Assembly: GCF_040712315.1 (NCBI RefSeq)
Contig: NC_134015.1
Span: 9,072,945 to 9,136,944, forward strand
Direction: 5' to 3'
Origin: Castanea sativa
Lineage: Eukaryota > Streptophyta > Magnoliopsida > Fagales > Fagaceae
Length of the DNA: 64,000 bases
Made by a program: the position numbers and the translations under genes. This document shows positions 44,541-56,904 of the stretch, one piece after another. Every line of letters begins with the position of its first letter. Positions within the stretch are counted from its first letter, which is position 1. The notes beneath the pieces were generated by a model, which saw nothing but the letters and a program-made list of their open reading frames with translations, had not been told where the DNA came from and searched no databases.

Positions 44541-45985
44541 AATATCATTAATACTTTTAAAGGTCATAAAAAATTAATAGATCTAAAATCTAAACCAAAT
44601 TAACAAGTCCAACAAAATTAGCCCAACAACTAAAATTATCAATAGAAAAACTATAAAAAAAAATTGGTAAAATATCATTTTTGTTCCTAAACTATCACAA
44701 AAGTTCGTTTTTCATTTTTAAATTTTTAAAAGTTTGTTTTTCATCCCTAAACTTTACAAAACATTCTACTTTTCATCCTTTCATTAATGTCCTTTAGTTT
44801 ATGTCCTAGGTGGCATAATGGAGATTTGACGTGGTAATTGACTTGGACTACACCATTTTATTTAAAAAAATATGGACATGTGGCTTATAATGATTCGTGC
44901 ATGTGGATTAAATATTTTAGTGAGACAAATTCATCCTTCACACTAGCCGTAGTTGTGCGTTAATGCTAATAGAAAATCCCTAACTAGAAACCCCATTGCC
45001 CAAACGTTAAAACTGAATAATATCATTAATACTTTTAAAGGTCATAAAAAAAATTAATAGATCTAAAATCTAAACCAAAATTAACAAGTCCAACAAAATT
45101 AGCCCAACAACAAAAATTATCAATAGAAAAACTATAAAAAAAAATTTGGTAAAATATCATTTTTGTTCCTAAACTATCACAAAAGTTCGTTTTTCATTTT
45201 TAAATTTTTTAAAGTTTTTTTTTCATTCATAAACTTTACAAAACATTCTACTTTTCATCCTTCCATTAATGTCCTTTCGTTTATGTCCTAGGTGGCATAA
45301 TGGAGATTTGACGTGCTAATTGACTTGGACTAAACCATTTTATTTTAAAAAAATATGGACATGTGGCTTATAATGATTCGTGTATGTGGATTAAATATTT
45401 TAGTGAGACAAATTCATCCTTCACACTAGCCGTAGTTGTGCGTTAATGCTGATAGAAAATCCCTAACTAGAAACCCCATTGCCCAAACGTTAAAACTGAA
45501 TAATATCATTAATACTTTTAAAGGTCATAAAAAAAATTAATAGATCTAAAATCTAAACCAAAATTAACAAGTCCAACAAAATTAGCCCAACAACAAAAAT
45601 TATCAATAGAAAAACTATAAAAAAAAATTTGGTAAAATATCATTTTTGTTCCTAAACTATCACAAAAGTTCGTTTTTCATTTTTAAATTTTTAAAAGTTT
45701 TTTTTTTCATTCATAAACTTTACAAAACATTCTACTTTTCATCCTTCCATTAATGTCCTTTCGTTTATGTCCTAGGTGGCATAATGGAGATTTGACGTGC
45801 TAATTGACTTGGACTAAACCATTTTATTTAAAAAAAATATGGACATGTGGCTTATAATGATTCGTGCATGTGGATTAAATATTTTAGTGAGACAAATTCA
45901 TCCTTCACACTAGTCGTAGTTGTGCGTTAATGCTGATAGAAGATCCCTAACTAGAAACCCATTGCCCAAACGTTAAAACTGAATA
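44541..45985. repeat. three tandem copies of a ~480-bp unit
   Basis: Copies start at 44541, 45019 and 45502 (each AATATCATTAATACTTTTAA) and end at 45985. They differ by few bases and A-run lengths. Each copy spans about 125 bp of flank plus the left ~350 bp of the inverted-repeat element that starts at 44666. Confidence 0.95.
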
Positions 45986-46744
45986 CCCAATGTATAACCC
46001 CTCCCAGAAGCTCATCTTATAGGAGAGAAGAAACGATTGAAAATTCCAAAGCTTAGAGAGAGAGCGCTTATAGCTTCATTTAATTTTAATCCACTCCAAG
46101 GCTACCGCTTCAACTGCAAACCCATTTCACAAGAAGTATTGACGCACACATATAGCTCCAAATCAGGCAAAAGTTTCGAGTCCCAAACTATAAAATACTT
46201 TAATTTTTTGCTCTGTTCAAGAAATTTTTGTTTATGCACATCCAAACTTATCAACTAATCAAGGTAGTGGGCTCCAAGTTATCTTTTCTTTTCAAATCTA
46301 TAAGCAAATACAGAATGAAAGGATTTTTGTCAACCAAGGGCTCGAGATTTCATTGGGCTCGGGCATACGGGTCAGTGCCACTGTATCTTGTTTTTGTTGC
46401 TGGCACCGAGATCTCTTCTGAGAGAAGCTAGGTGCAGTTGGTTGTGAGAACAGGGAAGAAGAATCATTAAAAGGGGTAAATTTGTCTCACTAAAGTATAT
46501 AATCCATATGTACAAATAATTGTGAGTCACGTGTCCATATTATTTTTTAAATAAAATGGTTTAGTCCAAGTCAATTACCACATCAGTACTCCATTAGCCC
46601 ACGTATGACATAACTAACAAACATTAACAGAATGATGAAAAGTAGAACACTTTGTAAAGTTTAGGAACGAAAAACAAACTTTTGAAAGTTTAGGGACAAA
46701 AAAAGAACTTTTGTGAAAGTTTAGGGTTGAAATTGATATTTTAC
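44666..46744. mobile_element. non-autonomous element with ~290-bp inverted ends, absent from unit B
   Basis: The left end is GGTAAAATATCATTTTTGTTC…CTAAACT; the right end (minus) is GTAAAATATCAATTTCAACCC. Similarity continues for about 290 bp (CTACTTTTCATC, AATTGACTTGGACTA, CATTTTATTTAAAAAA, TTTTAGTGAGACAAAT). Unit B (49600-49670) has an uninterrupted A-rich site here. The interior at 46000-46440 is unique and has no clear gene. The long ends suggest a Mutator-like type; the A-rich target hides the duplication. Confidence 0.75.
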
Positions 46745-47298
46745 AAAAAAAAAAAAATTAAGCTTAATCAACTAATTTTACTCAACACAAATAATTTGGC
46801 CCTTTAAAAAATTTTATTTTTGCCCTTAACCAGAAGCTGACGCAAGCATCAAAGACGCATGTCAAGTTCTATTTTCATAAATGATTGCATTGTAACATAT
46901 TAAGAAACAATGATTTTATGTATTTGTCTTTATTGATGATTTGTTAATACTAAAAAGATGCTCATTTAGAATTTCATAATGATTTTTTTTTAATACTTTG
47001 TCTAGTTTAACTTTAAGTTCTAGATCTATCCTTGCATACAACTGTGAATAAAGATTACAAGCTAATCCTAAGATGTTAGGTTTTAGTTGATGAATTCCAT
47101 GTATGAAACGTATACACATTTATTTTTTCTTCTTTTGTGAAATTATTAGGCAATTAGACAATTAGTTGGCTACAAACTTCGAATTATTAGACAATTAAAG
47201 ATAAGACAAAATTTGGTTACAAATTTAGTTGTAACCTAAGGATACAAATTTAGTTGTAACCTAACGTTACAACTTCACTAAATATTTTTTTATTAAAC

Positions 47299-48223
47299 GT
47301 GAATTTTGACAAATCTACTATTGGACTATATTATCTTTTTATATCCTCCATGCTTACAAAATTTTCAAGATATCAAAAATCAATAAACATATCATCAATC
47401 AGTTATTTAAATTGCAAGTTTTTGTAATCTAAAATTATGTATAAAAAAAGTTTGTAGATAATATAGTAAATAACATCTGATTGGCGCAAAATTTGACATG
47501 TTTAATAAGAGCGTAAAGAGCATGCAAATTAACGGTTAAATTTTTAAAAATATGTAGCAATGTTAATTTTTTTTTTAATGAAGTGTAACTTCAGGCTACA
47601 ACTAAGAAGCATAACTTTAAGTAAAGCTTGTCTAGGACTAACCCTAGACCCTATAACTCCTATATATACCCTACTAAAGTAGAATCTAGATAACTTAATA
47701 GAGTAGGAAGGAATGAATGAATTGATGTGTAATGAAAAAGAAAAGAAATGAATCAAATGATCTCTTTCTTTTCTTGGATGTTAAATGTAAAGAGAACGAA
47801 TATTAGGAAAGAAAAAAACATGATGGAATGTCATTATCATTATATATACCTTACTTAATCTTTACTTTTTATTTGTGATTTAATCTAATAGGGTAAAAAT
47901 ATATTTGAATTTTTTTTTTTTTAAAGGGCAAAGTGTGGCTACACGATGGTTACTACTCTCACTAAAAAAAATTAACATGATTACATGTTTTGAAAATCTA
48001 ACTATTGAATTGCATGTTCTTTATTTTTTAACACACATGTTCAATCTGCCAATCGACTATTATTTACTATTCTATTGTTTAAATTTATTTTTTATGCATA
48101 CTTTTAAATTGCAAAAACTTGAAATATAAACGTTTGATTAATGACATAACTATTGATCTTTAATTTATTGAAAATTTTGCAATTTAAAAAATATAAACTA
48201 ATGGTGGATTTGTTAAAATTTAC
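47299..48223. mobile_element. foldback element in unit A, ~300-bp inverted arms
   Basis: The left end GTGAATTTTGACAAATCTAC and the right end (minus) GTAAATTTTAACAAATCCAC pair, and the arms stay similar inward through AAAATTTTCAA, CAAGTTTTTG and AGTAAATAA. The centre (about 47580-47930) is a unique AT-rich sequence present in all three units. Non-coding. Confidence 0.7.
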
Positions 48224-48720
48224 ATCCAAAATGTATGCGCCTTTCTTCTACGATTAATCAATTTTGGTTAGGATTAAGTGAGTTGATTCATTAATTTACT
48301 GGTAAGCTACCAACAATTTTGACATTTTTCTCACTTGCAAATAGTTTTTCTCTTTTGGTGGAAGATCAAATTAACTTTAGTGGTGGTGACTGAACAGGTC
48401 TTAGTGGCTGCAATTATGTAATAGTGGAAAGTGTTAGTATGGACAAGCAAGCAAAAACAAAGAAAATGTAAATGGCAGTAAGAATTCTGGACATGGATCA
48501 AGAAAATATCAAATAAAAGAGAATATATAAGTCTAATTTGGCATGAAAATCATAAGTGCCTTACCTTATTTCTCTTTTTCCACATGAGTCATACAAGTCT
48601 AAAGTGGCAAGCAAGCATATATGCCTCGCTTTGCCTACTTCTCTTTTTTTTGGCACAATGGCATAATAATCCTATGTATATAGTAGAAGTTCTAAATGAG
48701 TTCTACATGAATTTGGCTTT

Positions 48721-49823
48721 CACAAAAGATTAATCTAATCCATTGGAATTGTGTGCCAAGGATTTCAAATTCACCCTAATTTTGTGTCAATCACCTCCAA
48801 TTTGAAACCGTTCTCAATTCATAATACAACTAGTTTCTCATTTAAATTCACTTCATATCCATTTGAAACTAAGCCAAAGTCTTTTACAGTTCCTTATCAT
48901 TAATTCAAATACAAAATTCATTGAAAAACTTATTGATAATACCATATTGCAAAAAAACAGAGTTATACCATTGCAATAGATTTTCTTTGAAAAGAAATGG
49001 AAATGTTTACAAAATTCATTTTACCCCAATAACACAAATTACGCTGAGTAAAACCAAGTATATAAATTATAAATAGCTCAACAACTATTCCGTTTTTTCA
49101 TTCCAAAATGGAATAACCCATAATGAGCAATTTGCATACTAAAAATAATTGGTATCTTACAGAGTTTTTGTTTTTAATTTTTATTCTTATATATGTTGGC
49201 AAATCTTTGCATAATTCACTTCTATGTAATCCACTTTCTTTTCTTTTCTTTTTTTATGAACCCTATATAATCCACTTTCTAGAACAATTAGTAAGTGCAT
49301 GTTTATTGACATTGCACATATGTCTAGGAAGGGAGGTATTCTTGGACTTTGTGGGGGCAATGGCCCCTTCCATTTTTTTTTTCTAATAAAAAAATACTAG
49401 TGTGCGCGTGTGTGTATATATATATATATAGCTACTAAATTTAACAATTTTTAATTTGGTTCAATAAAATAACACTTACCACTCTCCATCTTAACAATAT
49501 CATTGATACTTTTAAAGGTAATAAAAAAATTAATAGATCTAAAATTTAAACCAAAATTAACAAGCCCAACAAAATTAGCCCAATAACTAAAATTATCAAT
49601 AGCAAAAGTATAAAAAAAATAAAAAAAAATTAAAAAGCTTAATAAACTAATTTTACCCTACACTAACAATTTGGCCCTTTAAAAAATTTTATTTTTACCC
49701 TTAACCAGAAGCTGATACAAGCATCAAAGATGCATGTTTCATTTTCATAAATGGTTGCATTGTAATGTATTAAGAAACAATGATTTTATATTTTTGTCTT
49801 TATTGACAGTTTGTTAATATTAA

Positions 49824-49859
<36 letters not shown>

Positions 49860-51110
49860 ATACTTTCGTCTACCTTAACTCCAAATTCTGGCTCTAGCCC
49901 TGCATACATTTGTGAATAAAGATTATAAGCTAATCCTAAGATGTTAGACTTTAGTTGGCGAATTCTATGTATGAAATGTATATACATTTATTTTTTCTTC
50001 TTTTGTGAAATTATTAGACAATTAGTTTTTTTTTTTTTATGAGAATTAGACAATTAGTTGGCTAAAAACTTTGAATTATTAGACAATTAAAAATAAGACA
50101 AAGTTTGGTTACAAATTTTGTTGTAATATAAAGTTACAACTTCACTAAATATCTTTTTATTAAATGTGAATTTTGACAAATCTAAAATTGGATTATATTA
50201 TCTTTTTAAATTCTCTATCCTTACAAAATTTTCAAGAGATAATAGTTATGTCATCAATCACTTATTTAATTGCAAGTTTTCGTAGTCTAAGATTATGTAT
50301 AAAAAAAGTTTATAGATCATATATTAAATAACATCTAATTGACACAAAATTTGACATGTTTGGTAAGAGGGTAAAGAGCACGCAATCCAACTATTAAATT
50401 CTTCAAAATATGTAGCAATGTTTTTTTTTTTTTTTTTTTTAAGGAAGTGTAGCTTTGGGCTACAACTAAGAGGTGTAACGTTATGTAAAGCTTGTCTAGG
50501 ACTAACTCTAGAGGGCTAGACCCTATAACTCCTATATACCCTACTAAAGTAGAATCTAGATAGCTTAAAAGAGTAGGAAGGAATTGTCTCAAAAAAAAAA
50601 AAAAAGAGTAGGAAGGAATGAATGTATTAATTTGCAATGAAAAAGAAAAGAAAGGAATCAAATGATCTCCTTCTTTTCTTGGATGTTAAATGTAAAGAGA
50701 ACAAATATTAGGAAAGAAAAAAACATTATGGAACTTCATTATCATTATATATACCTTACTTATTCTATACTTTTTATTTGTGATTTAATCTAATAGGGTA
50801 GAAATCTATTTTGACTTTAAAAAAAAAAAATGCAAACTGTGGCTACACGATGACTACAACTCTCACTAAAAAAATTTAATATGATTATATATTTGGAAAA
50901 TCTAACTATTGAATTGCATGTTTTTTATTTTTTTTAACACACATGTTCAATTTGTGTCAACGGATGTTATTTACTATTCTATATTTTAAACTTATTTTTT
51001 ATGCATAATTTTAGATTATAAAAACTTGAAATTTAAACATTTGATTAATGACATAATTATTGATCTTTGATTTTGTGGAAGTATAAAAGATATAAGAAAA
51101 AAAATATAAA
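48721..51110. repeat. duplicated block, unit B
   Basis: The head at 48733-49650 and the middle from 49705 (CCAGAAGCTGATACAAGC) repeat unit A. It lacks the 44666-46744 element and the 52380 MITE. It is cut off near 51110 within the right arm of the foldback element. Confidence 0.8.
50166..51110. mobile_element. foldback element in unit B, right end truncated
   Basis: The left end GTGAATTTTGACAAATCTAA is as in unit A. The right arm is followed to AAAATATAAACCAAG, where unit A continues TAAACTAATGG; the terminus is lost. Confidence 0.65.
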
Positions 51111-51924
51111 CCAAGAACTGTCACCCCACTCCAATCAAAACTAACAAACCCAAAATGGCCACCCATTCAAATCCAATCAAATCAACCCAGCAAAATCTGA
51201 AATACATTAGAAGGGCGCATATTCATAAGCAACCTAATTGGATTCTTCAATGATTTATGCAGCGAAGAAGAAGACCACCTGTGATTTTGAAGACCTATGT
51301 GCCTTTATCGCGCGAATCACACTTTTCAATCACACCCATTTGAAGACCCGCCTAGGCCACCTGTGATTTCGTTCCAATTGAAGATCCATTAGAATTATTC
51401 AATCACCAAAAAAAAAAAAAAAAATTGATGTGTAGAACATCCATTCCCTCGTCAGTTCACAAGGATCATATAGTGGGTCTACAAATACATAGAATTACTC
51501 AACCAAGCAACCTTGAATTGAAAAGAAAAAAAGAAAAAAGAAAAAAAGTTAACCCCTAAGTTTTAAGGACTTCACCTTCAAACATATGGAAGGGTGTTCC
51601 ATTCATAAGCTTGTGTTCGCCTCTTTCTCAGATCAGGGTAATTTTTTTTCTTTTCTTTATATTTTCTCTAAAATGAATTATACTTGATGCTCCAATAAAA
51701 TTTTTAATTAAATTTTTATTCCATGTGAGAGTACATGTGTCATATGATGTGGCATACAAATAATTTTTTATTTTCACCGTTAGCTACATTAACACTTTTC
51801 ATCTATTACTTAAAGACAATAACTACTTTGACACATTACCAAAAGGATAAGGACTCTATTGACACATTTAGAATATTAGGGTTCAAATTGATATTCAGTG
51901 TAAAGGTTAGGACCAAACTTGTAA
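51111..51924. other. unrelated sequence between units B and C
   Basis: This replaces the expected tail of B and head of C. It begins GAACTGTCACCCCACTCC. There is no gene. Short stretches at 51650-51900 (CATTAACACTTTTCATC, TTAGGGTTCAAATTGATATTC) faintly resemble the arms of the element at 44666, so a decayed relative is possible. Confidence 0.4.
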
Positions 51925-52379
51925 TATACCCAAAATTTTATTTTTGTCCTTAACCAAAAGCTGACACAAGCATCAAAGTGCATGTCGAGTTTCATTTTAA
52001 TAAATAACTGCATTGTAATGTATTAAGAAACAATGATTTTGTTTTTTTTGTCTCTATTGATGGTTTGTTATACTAAATGTATTCATTAGAATTTCATAAT
52101 GATATATTTGTTTATACTTTCGTCTACCTTAACTCTAAATTTTGGCTCTATCGTTGCATACATTTATGAATAAAGATTACAAGCTAATCCTAAGATGTTA
52201 GGTTTTAGTTGGCGAATTCCATGTATGAAACGTATTTACATTTATTTTTTCTTCTTTTGTGAAATTATCAGACAATTAGACATTTAGTTGGCTACAAACT
52301 TCGAATTATTTGACAATTAAAGATAAGACAAAGTTTAGTTACAAACTTGGTTGTAATCTAAGGTTACAACTTCACTAAA

Positions 52380-52578
52380 GGTCTGTTTGGAATCTGCTTA
52401 TTTTGCTATAACTGAAAACTTTTTGATAAAAGTACTATAAATAAAAGTAAAAATTAGCTGAAATAGTATAGTGAGACCCATGAATAGTACCAAAGAATAC
52501 AATGAGACCTATGAATAGTAGCAAAAATAAGCTGAATAGTAAAATAAGTTGGCAAAATTAATAATGTCAAACGGACAC
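52380..52578. mobile_element. MITE, 199 bp, only in unit C
   Basis: GGTCTGTTTGGA … GTCAAACGGACAC inserted in ACTTCACTAAATATC, which is uninterrupted in units A (47272) and B (50144). CACTAAA is found on both sides, consistent with a 7-8 bp duplication (hAT type), or with TAA (PIF type). Confidence 0.8.
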
Positions 52579-52598
52579 TAAATATCGTTTTATTAAAT

Positions 52599-54153
52599 GT
52601 GAATTTTGAAAAATCTACCATTTGATTATATTATTTTTTTATATCCTTCATTCTTACAAAATTTTCAAGAGATCAAATATAAATAATTATGTCATCAATC
52701 AATTATTTAAATTACAAGCTTTTGTAATCTAAAATTATGTATAAAAAAAAAGTTTATAAATCATATAGTAAATAATATCTGATTAATACAAAATTTGACA
52801 TGTTTGGTAAGAGCGTAAAGAACATGCAAACTAATGGTTAAATTTTTAAAATATGTAGCAATGTTTTTTTTTTTTTTTTTTTAAAAAGAAGTGTATCTTT
52901 GGGCTACAACTAAGAAGCATAACTTTATGTAAAGCTTGTCTAGGACCAACCCTAGACCCTATAACTCCTATATATGCCCTACTAAAGTAGCATTTAGATA
53001 GCTTAAAAGAGTAGGAAGGAATGAATGAATTGATGTGTAATGGGTAAGAAAAGAAATGAATCAAATATTTTGTTTCTTTTCTTGGATGTTAAATGTAAAG
53101 AGAACGAATATTAGGAAAGAAAAAAAAAACATTATGGAACTTCATTATCATTATATGTACCTTACTTAATCTTTACTTTTTATTTGTGAGTTTTTTTTTT
53201 TTTAGAAATGAAAAGTGCGACTAAATGATGGCTACAACTCTCATTAAAAAAAATTAATATGATTACATATTTTGAAAATCTAACTATTGAATTGCATGTT
53301 CTTTATTTTTTTGACACACATATTCAATTTGTATCAATTGGCTATTATTTACAATTCTATTCTTAAAACTTATTTTTTATGCATAATTTTAGATTACAAA
53401 AACTTAAAATTTAAATGTTTGGTAAGAGCGTTAAGAACATGCAAACCAATGGTTAAAATTTTAAAATATGTAGCATTGTTTTTTTTTTTTTTTTTAAAGA
53501 AGTGTAGCTTTGGGCTACAACTAAGAAGCGTAACTTTATGTAAAGCTTGTCTAGGACCAGCCCTAGACCCTATAACTCCTATATATGCCCTACTAAAGTA
53601 GCATCTAGATAGCTTAAAAGAGTAGGAATGAATGAATGAATTGATGTGTAATGAAAAAGAAAAGAAAGGAATTCTTTCTTTTCTTGGATGTTAAATGTAA
53701 AGAGAATGAATATTAGGAAAGAAAAAAAAAACTATGGAACTTCGTTATCATTATACGTACCTTACTTATTCTTTACTTTTTATTTGTGATTTAATCTAAT
53801 AGGGTAAAAATTTATTTTGACTTTTTTTTTTAGAAAGGAAAAGTGTGGCTAAACGATGGCTATAACTCTCACTAAAAAAATTAACTTGATTACATATTTT
53901 GAAAATCTAACTATTGAATTGCATGTTCTTTATTTTTTTTAATACACATATTCAATTTGTGTCAATTGGCTGTTATTTACTATTCTATTCTTAAAACTTA
54001 TTTTTTATGCATAATTTTAGATTACAAAAACTTGAAATTTAAATGTTTGATTAATGACATAACTATTGATATTTGATCTTTTGGAAATTTGACAAGTATA
54101 AAAGATATAAGAAAAAAAAAATATAAACTAATAGTAGATTTATCAAAATTCAC
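52599..54153. mobile_element. foldback element in unit C with an internal duplication
   Basis: The left end GTGAATTTTGAAAAATCTAC and the right end (minus) GTGAATTTTGATAAATCTAC are the best-matched pair of the family. The middle is duplicated in tandem (see 52799-54040). Confidence 0.7.
52799..54040. repeat. tandem duplication, period about 618 bp
   Basis: TGTTTGGTAAGAGCG starts near 52800 and 53418. The block through CCTATATATGCCCTACTAAA and ACACATATTCAATTTGT is repeated with few changes. Confidence 0.85.
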
Positions 54154-54700
54154 ATCCAAAATGCGTAAATGTATGCGCCTTTCTTCTACAATTAAGCAAT
54201 TTTGGTTGGGATTAAGTGTGTTAATTCATTAATTTACTGGTAAGCCACCAACAATTTTGACATTTTTTACACTTGCAAATAGTTTTTCTCTTTTGGTGGA
54301 AGATCAAGTTAACTTTAGCTGTAGTGGTGGTGACTGAACAGGTCTTACTGTTTGCAATTATGTAATAGTGGATAGTGTTAGTACGGACAAGCAAGCAAAA
54401 AGAAAGAAAATGTAAATGGCAGTAAGAATTGTGGACATGGATAAAAAAAAGATTAAATAAAAGAGAATATATAAGTCTAATTTGGCAAGCAAATCATAAA
54501 TCCCTTACCTTATTTCTCTTGTTCCACATGAGTCATACAAGTCCAAAGTGGCAAGCAAGCATAAATGCTTTGCTTTGCCTACTTCTCTTTTTTTGGCACA
54601 ATGGCATAATAATCCTCTATATATAGTAGAAGTTTTAAATGAGTTCTACAAATTTGGCTTTCACAAAACTAAAATTGAGGCTAACTTGAAACCTCTCTTA

Positions 54701-56138
54701 GAGTGTTTTGAAGCTAAAATATGTATCGTCTTCTTGTAAGTATTGATATTTTTTTTTGCAAATTTGTTCATATATGTGTGTGTGTGTGTTTTCTATTGTT
54801 ATTCAAAAATGATAAAGTGTTTTGCTTGCTTAAAATTTGTCATATAGATGTCAAATGTGGTAAAATTTCATTGCACTTGAAATTGACACTATTTGTGTGA
54901 GACATATTATTGTTAAATGGTTTAGTTTATGTTACATTTAATATACGTTTGGTAAAATGTATATCACTTAAATAACTTATTTCTTGAATCTAGGTTTTTA
55001 TTTAATATCTATAATAGGTTAATTACACGCAATATTTGAAAATAATTAGTTGTCATTTACTATTAAATTTATAAGATTAGTCATTTATTATATTAGAATA
55101 CACACCCAAAAAAAAAAAAAAACCTATAAGAACTCTTCATAGATCAGTAAGTTTTATATGCCTAATTACCTTTATATTTGAAAATAATAATAATAATAAA
55201 TCACCTTAGCAAGATGGTTGTAGAAAAGAAATTTATTCCACAGTGGGTTCAGCAAACTATTGTTATTAAAAAAGAAAAAGTTTTGAGGAGTATAATTTTT
55301 ATAAAAGTTACCCAAATTCTAACTTAAATCCATTCCTTATCAAATATTCGTTTTGTCTCATATTGATAGTAAGATAGTTTACATTCCTTCGCAAACGTTA
55401 ACAACTCATTTTTTTTCCCTTTATTTATCACATGTGGGGAAGAGAGTTTTTGAACCTAAATTTTCTTCATCAAGAACATCTGGCAATGTTATTCGGCTTT
55501 AAAACTCTTGTCAAAATATTAAAAAACATAAAGATTAAGGGAGTGATAGGTTGAACAACCAAAAAAAATTAAAAAAAAAAAAAGATTAAGAAAATGATCT
55601 AATGGAAAAAAGGCATAGCTTTTATTCAAGTAGAAACTATACAATTACAAATAAGAAATTACCTTGTTGCATTTCTAATGGTAACATTAGAGTAACATTG
55701 AACCATGTTAGTGTAAGCTTTATGTGAAATTCTAAACAATTTCTCTCTTTCATTCTTGTATATCCAAATAAAGTTTTTAGCTAAAATTTCTCCCGAAGAT
55801 TTTGTTGGATTAGCTTTGTTGTTGTGAGTTATATTCGTTGATATGGATTAAGTAAAAACTTGCCTAAAAAATAAACTACATAAAATATAAAGGCAAACTT
55901 AGCTTCACTTTTTACTTGATATATTGAACAAAGACAAACTTAAAATTGGGTTAGATATTTTCATGAACGATGACAATTGACATAAAATGGAAAGAATAAA
56001 GTAAAAAATAACAACTGACATAATATTTATTTTTAAGGTGCATTGCTTTTAATTAAAAAAATTATCATTTTATTTTATTTATTTGAAATTTTAAGAAGTT
56101 AGTTAAAAGACTTCCTATCTATGTGAATACAATAGTGT
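54701..56138. other. AT-rich intergenic, no gene seen
   Basis: Only short tracts, including (TG)n near 54775-54790. Nothing coding. Confidence 0.45.
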
Positions 56139-56665
56139 TAAGTTTTTCACTTTTAAACATTGCCACCCACCAATTTTTTACATTATAGAATTGAAAATAC
56201 CCACCCGGCCCAACCCATGCCTTCAGAATTTGAAGTTATAAACAATGAGTCCAAATTTCCTAATTTCATTGTAAATCCAATTTCTTTACTTACTTTTATT
56301 AGACCCACTCAATCCCCAAAAAACCCAGCCGTGCAAACCCATCCTTTAAAACAAAGTCCAACACCTGATTCCCATCAAAAATAAAGAAAAAAGTGGAACA
56401 CCTGATGTGCTGCTTATTACTAATCACGCACAAAATCCTCCTCCATATGCTCTCTCCGTCTGTAAGTAATGGTATGAACCCATGCCAAAGGCTTTGAGTC
56501 TTTTTGTTATTAAAATCCTATTTATTTATAATCACCTATGTCTATGTCAATAATTTGTAGGTTATTAAAATTGCCTTCCACTTTTAACATTGCAAAATTG
56601 AAAAGACCCACCCAACAAAAATACCCACCCGGGCCAAACCCATACCTTTTAAACAATCTGGTCCG
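56139..56665. repeat. direct repeat upstream of the DC1 gene
   Basis: CACTTTTAAACATTG…AAATTGAAAATACCCACCCGG at 56149-56210 and CACTTTTAACATTGC…AAAATACCCACCCGGGCCAA at 56579-56638 are two diverged copies about 430 bp apart. Both also share CTCTCTCCGTC / ATACGCTCTG-type CT-rich flanks and the phrase AAAGCTTTGA. They make up the upstream region of the DC1 gene. Confidence 0.6.
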
Positions 56666-56904
56666 AATAGAACTACTCTTCAGTCTTCACAAATCCCTCT
56701 GCATACGCTCTGAAACCAAAAGCTTTGAAACTTTATTTAGCAAAAAAAAAAAAAAAAGCTTTGAATAGGTTTTTGTTATTAAAATCCAAACTCCAAAATG
56801 GGTCAATTTACATCGAAATTTAAAGAAAATGGTGTGTTGTTAGATGAATTCGAAACCAATTCTGACGCATCACTATTTTGATGATTATGTCATGCAACAA
56901 GAAG

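Larger units (their letters stand above)
43800..48720. repeat. duplicated block, unit A (with insertion)
   Basis: The head (43811-44540, GTGTGCCAAGGATTTCAAA…), middle (46830 onward, CCAGAAGCTGACGCAAGC) and tail (48230-48720) recur in unit B and in part in unit C. A is longer than B because of the element at 44666-46744. No gene was recognised. Confidence 0.8.
51925..54700. repeat. duplicated block, unit C
   Basis: Starts with the middle segment (CCAAAAGCTGACACAAGC, 51949) and runs through the foldback arms to the tail (54174-54660). It contains a MITE at 52380-52578 and an internal tandem duplication. Confidence 0.8.
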
